Part shown: piece after piece, positions 21,701 through 30,999 of the stretch
Numbering within the stretch: position 1 is the first letter of the stretch
How the letters are laid out: every line of letters begins with the position of its first letter
NCBI GenBank assembly: GCA_021778375.1
Contig: JAJYCM010000002.1
Coordinates: 1 to 37,862 of the forward strand
Origin: Bacteroidota bacterium
Lineage (GTDB): Bacteria; Bacteroidota; Ignavibacteria; Ignavibacteriales; Ignavibacteriaceae
DNA length: 37,862 bases
Reading direction: 5' to 3'
Translations under genes and position numbers: made by a program
Notes under the pieces: generated by a model
What the model saw: only the letters and a program-made list of their open reading frames with translations
What the model was told of the DNA's origin: nothing
Database searches by the model: none

Positions 21701-22638
21701 AATATGATCTCACACCTTACACCGCAGAGGGTTTGTGTTTTCAAGAGCAATGGAACAGAGCATTAAATGTAGGACCTAAATTCGTTTTCGTAACAGGATG
21801 GAACGAATGGAGTGCAGGCAGACAGGTTATGGGAAAGGATGTAAGCAAAGAACTTCTGAAATGGAAATTCTATCCGGGAGCTCATCTGGGCAAAGCTGGT
21901 AAACCTATCAAACCGGGAGAAAGTTATTTCATCGATCAATATAATGAAGAATATAGCCGAGATATTGAACCTATGAAGGGCGGATATGGTGATGATTATT
22001 ATTATCAACTTATTGCAAACGTAAGAAGATATAAAGGAGTGGAAAAGCCTGTTAAAGCTGGTCAAGAAAAATCCATTAATATCGCAGGTGATTTCGATCA
22101 GTGGAATAATATAACAGCAGTTTATTATGATCATATCGGAGATACAATGCATAGGAACGCATTAGGGGAAGATCAGGCTGGACCGTATATAGATAACACC
22201 GGCAGAAATGATTTCGCAATATTAAAGGTAGCCAGGGATTCTAACTACATATATTTTTATGCTGAGACAGTAAAATCTATTACTCCATATACCGACAAGC
22301 ACTGGATGTTGCTTTATATTGACTCGGATACCAACACGTCTACAGGATGGGAAGGTTATGATTTTGTTGTTAACAGAAAAATTATAAACCAAAATACTAC
22401 CATTATAACAAAATTAAATAAAGACGGTTCTTTTGGTAAATCTTATCATGTGCATTTCAAAACTGAAGGGAACAAACTTATGATTGCAATTCCCAGAAGA
22501 ATATTAGCTAACAAGGGAAAAGCTTTATTTGATTTTCATTGGGCAGATAACATTCAAAAATTCGGAGATATAAACGAATTTTCTTTGCATGGTGATAGTG
22601 CCCCAGACAGAAGATCAAATTATCGTTTCGCTGAATAA
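18727..22638 (+). CDS. Large multidomain secreted protein: N-terminal beta-rich region, DUF5722-like barrel, WbsX/GH99-like barrel, C-terminal CBM9-like domain
   Basis: One uninterrupted 1303-codon ORF. DUF5722-like: LGITSVTVNIWF...INHWIIHNEVDAGWVWTN...PHSKVFISLTHYWNW...TIYLSEQG. WbsX-like: AYELVNAGIDVIIFDVTNDN...VTGWNEWSAGRQV. CBM9-like: ILKVARDSNYIYFYAETVKSITPYTDKHWMLLYIDSDTNTSTGWEGYDFVVNR. Confidence 0.75.
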   Translation: MSIFKNSIFVLIFLLLTLSSPRAESGEMIRSYKQNRIALILSKSNSNDIKLNVGNNNVYDIVTTGKNPFVTTEPVRQNLEPGKYVLSFEYFCPKGLDKLVIFFGPNFTPFKKIVINRLSPSEGWVAFSTELDKADKIWNETGNILKLNLGNLKGARIQIRSIEMRLPTAGEKALAEERKNNERKEVILDKDLSNYLIKDYSSAITSVSVEKDNIKIEGISKSINEMYLCEVPPYQNVTEDSTFATEMPLKSEKFSVTLKRYVDEGGFKYDRILSKWVLAVKNGNKYQIVSHAHYADKIYSKYNLPDEKPLTKKGLGGFSVDRGHVSDLKNLGITSVTVNIWFTKFIYSKPSLNRIEHIYDGIPYYFDRKAVQELDSTLRTTARRKIIVSAILLVNKAKDCPDPEIGKLLQHPDFDPAGIYSMPNMTNPASVNCYAAAIDFFASRYSRPDEKYGRINHWIIHNEVDAGWVWTNAGNEPLNVFMDNYIKSMRLVYNIARTYNPHSKVFISLTHYWNWTTDKHFFLPKKMLELLVDYSKDEGDFDWGIAQHPYPEDLFNPKSWLDTLCTFTLNTPLITFKNIEVLNDWANQPQTFYLGKYHRTIYLSEQGPNSPDYSKKSLTEQAACMAYAWKKIEKLKNIKAFQYHNWIDARGEGGLRIGLRRFPDDSTDPGGRKPIWFVYQKLGTHSEDSACSFAKKIIGIQNWSEVRYIGPIDSTERASIYRNVQSDTWTATDALGRKLPGYRECGPIKKDRFVGIFYFMTHVNHGDKGPFNVTEILKKNPEHPNWGSGNNYYWGEPEIGYYLNTDEWAIRRHAYELVNAGIDVIIFDVTNDNTFPQVYLTICKVYREMRAEGEKTPYIAFLGSEISVNKLWNEFYKKALYPDLWFYWKGKPLILFGQHEIPSRHKMNDVRFSDQITKFFSLRQSWAWTSLPWYHSCPYGKDKWPWVDHYPQAIGWHDSPDEKEMVPVAVAEHPLSNIGRSFHDFYQPEPNKYDLTPYTAEGLCFQEQWNRALNVGPKFVFVTGWNEWSAGRQVMGKDVSKELLKWKFYPGAHLGKAGKPIKPGESYFIDQYNEEYSRDIEPMKGGYGDDYYYQLIANVRRYKGVEKPVKAGQEKSINIAGDFDQWNNITAVYYDHIGDTMHRNALGEDQAGPYIDNTGRNDFAILKVARDSNYIYFYAETVKSITPYTDKHWMLLYIDSDTNTSTGWEGYDFVVNRKIINQNTTIITKLNKDGSFGKSYHVHFKTEGNKLMIAIPRRILANKGKALFDFHWADNIQKFGDINEFSLHGDSAPDRRSNYRFAE

Positions 22639-22667
22639 AATAATATTGTTAGAAAAAAAATATTAAA

Positions 22668-25049
22668 ATGAAAATTCAACAAATACATTTCCGGTTACTT
22701 CAATATATTGTGCTTTCAATGCTTATTATTGTTTCATTAAGTAAGGATTTAAATGCTCAATCAATTGAATACAAAAATTTTATAAAGCATCCTCCTACTG
22801 TCGATCCTACTTATGGTAAGCCTATACCGGCTGTTAAACACAGGTCAGGACCTATTGCCGATTGGATATGGAGTAACAGTACTTCAAACGAACAAAAAGT
22901 GTATTTCCGAAAAACTTTCATGATACATAATCTTCCGAAATCCGCGGTTATATATATAACCGGCGACGATGGATATTTCCTTTGGATCAACGGACGTCCA
23001 CTTGAAAAAGAACTTACACCGGAAGACAATCTTACATGGAAAAATGTACAACATTGTAATATTACTAAGTATTTGCTTAAAGGGAAAAATATTATAGCTG
23101 TTGAAGGCATAAATAAAAAAGGAACCGCAGGCATTCTTGCAATGCTTAATTTTAACGGAAAGCTTCTATTAACAACAGATAAAACATGGAAAGTTTTTAA
23201 CGAAATTACTCCTCCTATGTTATGGAATCAAATTAATTTCAATGATGAATTATGGAGGACGGCAAAAGTTATTACACCTTACGGCTCAGGTTATTGGGGG
23301 AGCGATGTAGCAGCTTGGCCTGGTGCCGGAGGAGATGAAGAATATTTTGCACATATGCCTATCATGCCGAAAAAAGTATATGTTAAATCAGGTGAAGGGC
23401 ATATAACAGGTGCCGAATCTTTGACTAACTTTAAGGGGGGAAAAGTGCTTATAACTCCAACTTCTTCACCTTCGGATACCCAACATGTTTTAATGTTTGA
23501 TTTCGGTAATGAGTTGGCTGGTAGATTGCAAATCTGGGGTACAAGAGGCAGGAAAGTTATTATTACGACTGGTGAGTCTGTCCAAGAGTGTACTCACGAA
23601 GAATTAGCTTTAGATAACCATGGTCCTTTTACTCTTATACTGGAAGGAAAGCAACCGTCTTCTACACCTTATACTGCCTTTCGCTATGCAAGAATTCAGT
23701 ATAATGGTTCGAAACCTCTGAGGCTAACAAAGGTATTATGCGATTTCAAATATTATCCTGTTAGTTACAAAGGTTCATTCAACTGTTCAGATTCTCTTCT
23801 TACACAAATTTGGTATGCAGGAGCCTATACTGCACATCTTTGTATGCAGGAAGATATTTGGGATGCCCCGAAACGGGATCGAGGACTCTGGATTGGGGAT
23901 ATGCAAGTTAGCGGACAAACAATCAATGTTGCTTTCGGTGACAAGTTTTTAATGGAACATTCTATAGAACGTGTAAGGGATTTGGCACAAGGCGATAGAC
24001 CAGATAGTGCACTTCCTTTGTCAGAAGTCAACTCAATACCCGGATATTCGGCTGCTTGGTTCTGTACGCTTGCGGATTATTATTTACATCAAGGAGATAA
24101 AAATTTTCTGAAGAGACAGCATCAAAAAATTATTTCCCTTCTTAAATATTTGCAAACTGATTTCGATAACAAATATCTTTTTAATAATCCTCATAAAGTA
24201 TGGGATTTCTGCGACTGGGCTCCAGGATTTGTCTTAGATGGACCCTTTGCACTTGCAACTACAGATCTTTTTATTATATACGGTGTAAAAGAGGCGGTTT
24301 TTCTCTTGGATCAGTTGGGAGACAAAGTAAATGCTGATCATTTTAAAAAATGGAACAGTCAGCTTATACAAGCAGCACGACATAATCTTTTTAATGATAC
24401 TTCAAAAACCTACAGCAAGCGACTTCAAGAAAACGTTATGGCTGTACTTTCCGGCGTTGCTAAACCAGAACAGGATTCAATAATTTTCAAGCATGTTATA
24501 AATCCGGAAAGCCCTGCCTGGATAGTACCGAAAGGAAAAAGCTTAAGAGATAACGAAGTTATGTCACCTTATTACGGTTACTTTGTTATAAACGCTATGA
24601 ATAAGTTAGAGCACGATAATACTGCACTCAACCTTATAAGAAGATATTGGGGAAACATGTTGTCGCGAGGAACTACAACCTGGTGGGAGATGTTCGATCC
24701 TTCATGGCCGCGCGACTTTAATTGGGTTATTAATCGTTTGCCCTATTTGAGTTTGTCTCATGGATGGTCTTCCGGACCGACGTCATTTTTAACGGAACAC
24801 ATTTTAGGAGTACAACCGGTAGCGTCTGGATATGATGATGTAATTATCAAACCTAATTTATGTGATCTTAAGTGGGCAGAAGGCAGTGTTCCGACCCCCC
24901 ATGGAATCATATTGGTTACTGCTTTTTACCGGAATAATAGGCTTACTGTCAAAGTTAAACTTCCCTCAGGCATCAGAGCTAATATTTTAGTTCCAGGTAT
25001 ATCCCGGAGAGTTTATGCACAAGGTGAATACATTATCACTTCAAAATAA
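22668..25049 (+). CDS. GH78-like alpha-L-rhamnosidase (second paralogue), secreted
   Basis: Signal peptide; WIWSNSTSNEQKVYFRKTF, GDDGYFLWINGRPLEKE, catalytic-region DIWDAPKRDRGLWIGDMQVSGQT, C-terminal TTWWEMFDPSW...SLSHGWSSGPTSFLTEHILGVQP. Confidence 0.88.
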   Translation: MKIQQIHFRLLQYIVLSMLIIVSLSKDLNAQSIEYKNFIKHPPTVDPTYGKPIPAVKHRSGPIADWIWSNSTSNEQKVYFRKTFMIHNLPKSAVIYITGDDGYFLWINGRPLEKELTPEDNLTWKNVQHCNITKYLLKGKNIIAVEGINKKGTAGILAMLNFNGKLLLTTDKTWKVFNEITPPMLWNQINFNDELWRTAKVITPYGSGYWGSDVAAWPGAGGDEEYFAHMPIMPKKVYVKSGEGHITGAESLTNFKGGKVLITPTSSPSDTQHVLMFDFGNELAGRLQIWGTRGRKVIITTGESVQECTHEELALDNHGPFTLILEGKQPSSTPYTAFRYARIQYNGSKPLRLTKVLCDFKYYPVSYKGSFNCSDSLLTQIWYAGAYTAHLCMQEDIWDAPKRDRGLWIGDMQVSGQTINVAFGDKFLMEHSIERVRDLAQGDRPDSALPLSEVNSIPGYSAAWFCTLADYYLHQGDKNFLKRQHQKIISLLKYLQTDFDNKYLFNNPHKVWDFCDWAPGFVLDGPFALATTDLFIIYGVKEAVFLLDQLGDKVNADHFKKWNSQLIQAARHNLFNDTSKTYSKRLQENVMAVLSGVAKPEQDSIIFKHVINPESPAWIVPKGKSLRDNEVMSPYYGYFVINAMNKLEHDNTALNLIRRYWGNMLSRGTTTWWEMFDPSWPRDFNWVINRLPYLSLSHGWSSGPTSFLTEHILGVQPVASGYDDVIIKPNLCDLKWAEGSVPTPHGIILVTAFYRNNRLTVKVKLPSGIRANILVPGISRRVYAQGEYIITSK

Positions 25050-25248
25050 AGTATCCAAATCAATGCACCATACATTGTATAAAAATGGCTTCAATTTGAT
25101 GAGATTAGATCAAAATAATTTTCAAATGAAAAGGATCAATCATATATTCTTGAATCTTTTGGAGATGGACACTATTTGGTCATTTTTTTGGATTTGAAGA
25201 AATATCGATTGCGATATAAACTAATAAAATTAAATAATAATTTTAGAT

Positions 25249-25255
25249 AAGGAGG
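25249..25255 (+). promoter_or_regulatory. Shine-Dalgarno-like site for the sulfatase at 25265
   Basis: AAGGAGG nine bases upstream of ATG 25265. Confidence 0.55.
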
Positions 25256-25264
25256 AAAATACTA

Positions 25265-26830
25265 ATGGCTCGCAATAACAATTCTGAAACGAATAAAGAC
25301 ACACAGTTAAAAGAAAGTAATTCAGGTGGCTCTACCAGAAGGAAATTTATAAAACAACTAGCAACCGTTGCAGTTGCCGCACAAACAGCACCAGCACTTG
25401 GATTTTCTTTGAAAAAAGAACATGATTATGATAAGTTTTCTAATAAAACTTCCAAGAAGCCAAATATAATATTATACCATTCTGATGAATTCCGCTGGGA
25501 CTTTGTCTGTGCAGCAGGCCAGAACCCGATGGCTTTTACTCCGAATCTTGATTCAATGTATAGACACGGAACGGTTTTCCAAAATTTCATTACTAACCAG
25601 CCGTTGTGCTCACCATCCCGTTCATGTCTTTTTACGGGGCAATATGCAACCACAACCGGAGTTTGGAAAAACGGTCCCGGATTGAAAGAAGACGCCGTTA
25701 CACTGGCAACACAGTTGACTCAAGCCGGCTACTCCGCAAATTATATAGGTAAATGGCATTTGGCGCCGTGGGATAAAGTAGAAGCAGGTGCAGTAACGAA
25801 GGAGTACAGAGGAGGTTTTACCGGGCTTTGGCAGGCATCCAATGCACCTGAGATTAGTTCTCATCCTTACCACGGAACTTTTTGGGATAACGACGGAAAA
25901 CCATTGAATTACGACGGACAATACCGGGTTGATTTTCTAACCGATCTAGCCGAGAAATTTCTAAAACAAAAACATGACAAACCTTTCTTTCTTGTATTAT
26001 CTCAGTTAGAACCTCATCAGCAGAATGATCTTTTAGGCTTTGCCCCGCCAAAAGGATACGAAGAGAGGTTCAGTAATCCTTTTATTCCTCCTGATTTAAA
26101 ACCGTATCCAGGCGATTGGCAGTATCAGATAGCGAACTATTACGGCGACGTAAAATCAATTGATGAATCATTAGGAAGAATTTTTAAGACGCTTAAAGAA
26201 GAAAATCTGGATGAGGACACTATAGTTATTTTTACAAGTGATCACGGTTGTCATTTCCGTACGCGTAATGATGAATATAAAAGAAGTCCTCATGAGAGCT
26301 CGATACATGTTCCTTTAATGATCCAGGGACCTGGATTCAACAATCGGCTGACGGTTCCCGAACTCGTGAGTATGATAGATCTTGCCCCTTCCATTCTTGA
26401 TTCTGTTGGAGTAGCAGTTCCTTCAACTATGCAGGGGCAAAGCTTCATTCCATTGATAAACGATCCAGAAGCCCGTGCATCGTGGCGCAACGAAGTGTTG
26501 ATACAAATAAGCGAATCGGAAACAGCTAGGGCATTAAAAACACCGGAATGGACGTATGTCGCGCTTTCGCCGGATTCGCGTCCGGGATTAGATTCCAGTA
26601 GTCTGCATTACAGAGACTATCAGTTATACAATAACAGAGCTGATCCTGCGCAATTGGTAAACATGGCGGGACGCTCCGATGTTATAATGCCAAGCACCAA
26701 AACACTTCATTTTATAGGTGAGCGTTCCATGAAAGATATTACTGAAGGTCTTAGAAATCGTCTTATTGAAAGGATGGTGGAGGCTGGAGAGGAAAAACCT
26801 AAAATAGATTACTGGCCGTATTATCCGTAA
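25265..26830 (+). CDS. S1-family sulfatase, CSPSR motif, Tat-like signal
   Basis: STRRKFIKQLATVAVAA Tat-like leader; KPNIILYHSDEFRWDF; PLCSPSRSCLFTGQYATTTGVW (C-x-P-x-R); IGKWHLAP; TSDHGCHFRTRNDEYKRSPHESSIHVPLM. Confidence 0.94.
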   Translation: MARNNNSETNKDTQLKESNSGGSTRRKFIKQLATVAVAAQTAPALGFSLKKEHDYDKFSNKTSKKPNIILYHSDEFRWDFVCAAGQNPMAFTPNLDSMYRHGTVFQNFITNQPLCSPSRSCLFTGQYATTTGVWKNGPGLKEDAVTLATQLTQAGYSANYIGKWHLAPWDKVEAGAVTKEYRGGFTGLWQASNAPEISSHPYHGTFWDNDGKPLNYDGQYRVDFLTDLAEKFLKQKHDKPFFLVLSQLEPHQQNDLLGFAPPKGYEERFSNPFIPPDLKPYPGDWQYQIANYYGDVKSIDESLGRIFKTLKEENLDEDTIVIFTSDHGCHFRTRNDEYKRSPHESSIHVPLMIQGPGFNNRLTVPELVSMIDLAPSILDSVGVAVPSTMQGQSFIPLINDPEARASWRNEVLIQISESETARALKTPEWTYVALSPDSRPGLDSSSLHYRDYQLYNNRADPAQLVNMAGRSDVIMPSTKTLHFIGERSMKDITEGLRNRLIERMVEAGEEKPKIDYWPYYP

Positions 26831-26907
26831 TAAGATTCAGACTTTTGAAAATTAGTTATAAAATTAATAAAAAATAACTTGAATAGTACCTTCACATAAG
26901 GAGATAT

Positions 26908-27957
26908 ATGAGCAAACAGAAAGTATTTGGATTACTAATTATCCTTGCATTATCGGCTTTCACACTGGCCGTTTTTGCAGGCGGGAAAATACAATATGTG
27001 AAGTCCGCTTTGCGTACAGAGACTCGATGGACCGGAAATCCTTTGATTCCCGGAAAAGGAGTATGCGATCCGGCCGTACGGATATTTAACGGTAAGTTCT
27101 ATTTATTTGCTACTCATGACACACCCATGGATGCTCCTCAAAGAAAAGGTTATAAGGGATTTTACATGACCGACTGGTGGGTATGGTCTTCTACAAATCT
27201 CGCCGACTGGCATCTTGAGAGCAAACTGAAACCGGATATATTCGGCATGAAAGGTATTACTGACTGCTGGGCTACAGATGGGCTATCAAAGAACGGCAAA
27301 TACTATTGGTACGTGTGTACACCAGAGAGCACCTATGTAGCCGTATCTAATTCACCTAAAGGACCATGGACATCCCCCTTAGGAAGCAAATCGTTAATGG
27401 CCGGGCGCGACCCTGCGCTGTTTATGGATAACGACGGCACAGCTTATTTAATCACAGGTGTATGGACCTACAAAATTGCAAGACTGAAAGGTAACTTGAT
27501 CTCACTGGCAGAGAAACCCCACTCTATAAAGATCATTAATCCTCGAGGTCCTTACAACCACAACGGAGATAACACCAAAGAACCCACTGATGACAAACCT
27601 TATTTAAATAAGCGCGATGGCTGGTACTATTTATCGTGGGGTTGCTACTATGCTATGAGCAGAAACATATATGGACCGTATATTTGCAAAGGATCATTCC
27701 TCAGGGAAAAGGATATCGATCCAAAGCTTCTACAAGAACCATGGGACAAAGATAGGCACGGTTCATTCTTTGAATGGAAGCGACAATGGTATTTCATCTG
27801 CAATGACCGCAAATTGTCTAAAGGAATGCCGTTTCGTAATTGTGTTATCAGCTATGTCAAATACAAGAAAAACGGCGAGATAGAACCTATTAAAATTACG
27901 GTCAAAGGGGTTAGGGTAGTCTCAACACCAGATGCCTATACCACGCCGGTGAAATGA
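26908..27957 (+). CDS. GH43-like five-bladed beta-propeller glycosidase, secreted
   Basis: Signal peptide; NPLIPGKGVCDPAVRIFNGKFYLFATHD, AGRDPALFMDNDGTAYLI, DDKPYLNKRDGWYYLSWG. Confidence 0.75.
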   Translation: MSKQKVFGLLIILALSAFTLAVFAGGKIQYVKSALRTETRWTGNPLIPGKGVCDPAVRIFNGKFYLFATHDTPMDAPQRKGYKGFYMTDWWVWSSTNLADWHLESKLKPDIFGMKGITDCWATDGLSKNGKYYWYVCTPESTYVAVSNSPKGPWTSPLGSKSLMAGRDPALFMDNDGTAYLITGVWTYKIARLKGNLISLAEKPHSIKIINPRGPYNHNGDNTKEPTDDKPYLNKRDGWYYLSWGCYYAMSRNIYGPYICKGSFLREKDIDPKLLQEPWDKDRHGSFFEWKRQWYFICNDRKLSKGMPFRNCVISYVKYKKNGEIEPIKITVKGVRVVSTPDAYTTPVK

Positions 27958-28068
27958 TTCCAAGCGTTGAAATATATTGTCAAAAAATGTATTGCTTAGC
28001 GATTAGCTGTTCTTTTGCTAGGTTAAGTTGAAATAAACAATTGTAGAATATTTTTCAAGTTCTTATAA

Positions 28069-29598
28069 ATGAAAGGAAAAAACATGAATAAAATTAAATT
28101 AGTTCTCGTATGTTTTCTAATAATATATTTTTCTTCCGTATTTGCGCAAAGTAAGGTAAAAAGAAAACCAAATGTAATATTCATTCTTGCCGATGATTTA
28201 GGCTGGCGGGATGTTACGTATATGGGGAGTAAGTATTATCAGACGTCTAATATAGACGCACTGGCAAAAGAAGGGGTGGTATTAACAAATGCTTATGCCG
28301 CTGCGCCTTTATGTTCTGCTTCCAGAGCTTCAATAATGACCGGCTTATATCCGGCAAAAACCGGAATTCTTGATGCAGGATGTCATGTTAAAGATGTAAG
28401 ATTATATGCCAGCGTAAGAGAATCTGAATCACCCAAAGCTAAAGTTCTTCCTGTAGTATCAGCTACTAGATTAAAATTAGATTATTACACTTTGGGCAAA
28501 GCTTTTAGAGATGCAGGATATTTTACTGCCCATATAGGGAAATGGCATCTTGGGTGGCCTCCATATGATGCGCTTCATCAGGGCTTTGAAATAGATATAC
28601 CTCACACCGGAGAGTCAGGTCCAACACCGAATGGATGGTTTTATCCTTTCCCAGTATGGCCGGGACATGGAAAGCCAGGTGATAATCTAGAAGATGATAT
28701 GGCAGAACAAGCAGTTAAATTTATTAAAAGCCATAAAGATAAACCGTTCTTATTAGATTATTGGGCTTTTTCAGTACATGCTCCATGGAATGCAAAACAA
28801 AGCCTTATTGATAAATATGCAAAATTGGCTGATCCAAATGATCCCCAGCATAATCCCGTTTATGCCGCAATGATAGAAACACTGGACGATGCTGTCGGAA
28901 GAATAATGAAAACTCTAAAAGAAGAAGGACTGGCTGACAACACTATAATAATCTTTACCTCCGATAACGGCGGGGTAACTTGGGGTGAGAAAACCTACAT
29001 ACCAGACCCATACAAAGGAATACCTATAACCAGCAACGCCCCTCTAAGAGGAGGCAAGGCTACAACCTACAACGGTGGAGTACGCGTGCCTTTTATTGCC
29101 GTCTGGCCGGGACATATAAAACCGGGAAGCGTTAATGATTCAAGTATTATAGATGGTGTAGATATATATCCAACATTAATGAATATGTGCGGCATACAGC
29201 CCAAACAAGGAATTGATTATGACGGTGTCAATGTCTTACCGGCTTTAGAAAATAAACCATTCAAACATGGTCCTATCTTTATACATTTCCCTCTTTATAT
29301 AAAGTTAACTCATCAAATTCCTGCTACGGCAGTTATAGACGGAAATTGGAAATTAATACGATATTACTATGATAGTAATGACCACGCGGACAAATTTGCA
29401 TTGTATAATCTAAAGGATGATATCGGGGAAAAAACTAATCTTGCGTCGAAAATGCCCGATAAGGTAAAGCAGCTAAATAAACTAATTACCGGATTCCTAA
29501 ATAATTCGGGTGCTGTCTTACCGAGACCAAATCCTAAATATAATTCCTCCTTTAATGTCCGGTTAAAAAATAATGAGATCAATGAAAATAAACATTGA
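28069..29598 (+). CDS. S1-family sulfatase, CSASR motif, Sec-type signal peptide
   Basis: KPNVIFILADDLGWRDVTYMGSKYYQTSNIDALAKEGV; APLCSASRASIMTGLYPAKTG (C-x-A-x-R); IGKWHLGW; TSDNGGVTWGE...APLRGGKATTYNGGVRVPFI. Confidence 0.94.
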   Translation: MKGKNMNKIKLVLVCFLIIYFSSVFAQSKVKRKPNVIFILADDLGWRDVTYMGSKYYQTSNIDALAKEGVVLTNAYAAAPLCSASRASIMTGLYPAKTGILDAGCHVKDVRLYASVRESESPKAKVLPVVSATRLKLDYYTLGKAFRDAGYFTAHIGKWHLGWPPYDALHQGFEIDIPHTGESGPTPNGWFYPFPVWPGHGKPGDNLEDDMAEQAVKFIKSHKDKPFLLDYWAFSVHAPWNAKQSLIDKYAKLADPNDPQHNPVYAAMIETLDDAVGRIMKTLKEEGLADNTIIIFTSDNGGVTWGEKTYIPDPYKGIPITSNAPLRGGKATTYNGGVRVPFIAVWPGHIKPGSVNDSSIIDGVDIYPTLMNMCGIQPKQGIDYDGVNVLPALENKPFKHGPIFIHFPLYIKLTHQIPATAVIDGNWKLIRYYYDSNDHADKFALYNLKDDIGEKTNLASKMPDKVKQLNKLITGFLNNSGAVLPRPNPKYNSSFNVRLKNNEINENKH

Positions 29599-29644
29599 TA
29601 AATTTTAATAAAAATATTAAATTTTCAGAAAAAGGCAGAAGAAA

Positions 29645-30970
29645 ATGATTTCGGAAAATGAAGAATTAAATTCTGTTCCAGCCTTTAATATAATGGCAAA
29701 ACCGATTGGGCCAATATGTAACCTGGATTGCAAATATTGTTTCTATCTGGAAAAAGAAAATCTTTATCCGAATGCGGATAATTTTAAGATGCCTTATAAT
29801 ATACTCGAATCTTTTATCCGGCAAAAAATCCGAGCTCATAAAGTACCGAATGTGCATTTTGCATGGCAGGGTGGCGAACCGACATTATTAGGTGTAGAAT
29901 ATTTTAAGAAAGTAGTAGAATTTCAAAAAGAATATGCGAACGGAAAAACTATTACAAATGCATTTCAAACAAATGGAATTTTGCTTGATGATAAATGGTG
30001 TGAGTTTTTTAAAGAAAATAATTTTTTAATAGGCTTGTCGATTGACGGACCGGAGGAGTTACATGACCGGTATAGGGTAAATAAGGGAAATAATCCAACT
30101 TTCAATCAAGTAATAAAAGGGATCGGATATCTTAAAAAACATAAAGTTGAATTTAATACACTTACAGTAGTTAATCGTGATAATTCCTATCAGCCCCTAA
30201 CGGTTTATAATTTTCTTAAAGAAATCGGTAGCGGCTTTATGCAATTCATTCCGATAGTCGAGAGGGTAGCTGACATTCCAAAGAACGGACTTAAATTAAT
30301 TTCACCAGATTATAACGATACTGCAAAAGTTACCGATTGGTCGGTGGAACCCTTACAGTATGGAAATTTTTTATGTTCGATTTTTGATGAATGGGTAAGG
30401 AAAGATGTGGGTAAAATCTTTGTACAATTATTTGATGTCTCTTTAGAATTATGGTACGGCATGCAAGCCTCACTTTGCATATTCAGAAAGACCTGCGGTG
30501 ATGCAATGATAATTGAACATAATGGCGACGTTTATTCTTGTGATCATTTTGTATATCCGGAGAATAAACTCGGTAATATTATGGATAATCCACTTGCAGC
30601 GCTGGTTAATTCAGGTCAACAAAGAAAATTCGGGGCAGACAAGCTTATGTCGCTACCTAATTATTGCAAAAACTGCGAAGTAAGATTTGCATGCAACGGT
30701 GAATGTCCGAAGCACCGCTTTCTTAAAACTCCAGACGGCGAAGAGGGGTTAAACTACTTATGCGCCGGATATAAAAAATATTTTAACCATATCAATGTAT
30801 ACATGAATTATATGGTAAACGAATTAAAGAATAGGAGACCGCCGGTAAACATAATGAGTTGGGTTAGGGAGAAAGATAAGGGATTCCCGAGTCTAAAACC
30901 GGAACGAAACGAACCATGTCCTTGCGGTAGTGGTTTGAAATATAAAAAATGCTGCGAACCTAAGGCATAA
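29645..30970 (+). CDS. Anaerobic sulfatase-maturating enzyme (radical SAM/SPASM) with C-terminal SEC-C motif
   Basis: MAKPIGPICNLDCKYCFYLEKE (CxxxCxxC), FAWQGGEPTLLG, AFQTNGILLDDKWCEFFKENNFLIGLSIDGP, Cys-rich CKNCEVRFACNGECPKHRF SPASM region, terminal RNEPCPCGSGLKYKKCC. Confidence 0.92.
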   Translation: MISENEELNSVPAFNIMAKPIGPICNLDCKYCFYLEKENLYPNADNFKMPYNILESFIRQKIRAHKVPNVHFAWQGGEPTLLGVEYFKKVVEFQKEYANGKTITNAFQTNGILLDDKWCEFFKENNFLIGLSIDGPEELHDRYRVNKGNNPTFNQVIKGIGYLKKHKVEFNTLTVVNRDNSYQPLTVYNFLKEIGSGFMQFIPIVERVADIPKNGLKLISPDYNDTAKVTDWSVEPLQYGNFLCSIFDEWVRKDVGKIFVQLFDVSLELWYGMQASLCIFRKTCGDAMIIEHNGDVYSCDHFVYPENKLGNIMDNPLAALVNSGQQRKFGADKLMSLPNYCKNCEVRFACNGECPKHRFLKTPDGEEGLNYLCAGYKKYFNHINVYMNYMVNELKNRRPPVNIMSWVREKDKGFPSLKPERNEPCPCGSGLKYKKCCEPKA

Positions 30971-30999
30971 CAAACAAATCTTTAAAAAGCTAAAAAGAA

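Noticed and set aside
21763-22152. 129-aa minus-strand ORF within the WbsX-like part of the large fusion gene
   Set aside because: Antisense to the supported coding frame; composition looks like reverse-strand noise.
25015-25197. 60-aa ORF overlapping the end of the second GH78-like gene
   Set aside because: Starts inside the GH78-like frame and has no recognisable motif. The gap also has a short open stretch in another frame (NEKDQSYILESFGDGHYLVIFLDLKKYRLRYK), too short to call.
25249-26916. Strong Shine-Dalgarno sites before 25265 and 26908 as a sign of foreign origin
   Set aside because: Two good SD-like sequences are not enough to argue for horizontal transfer without genome-wide comparison.
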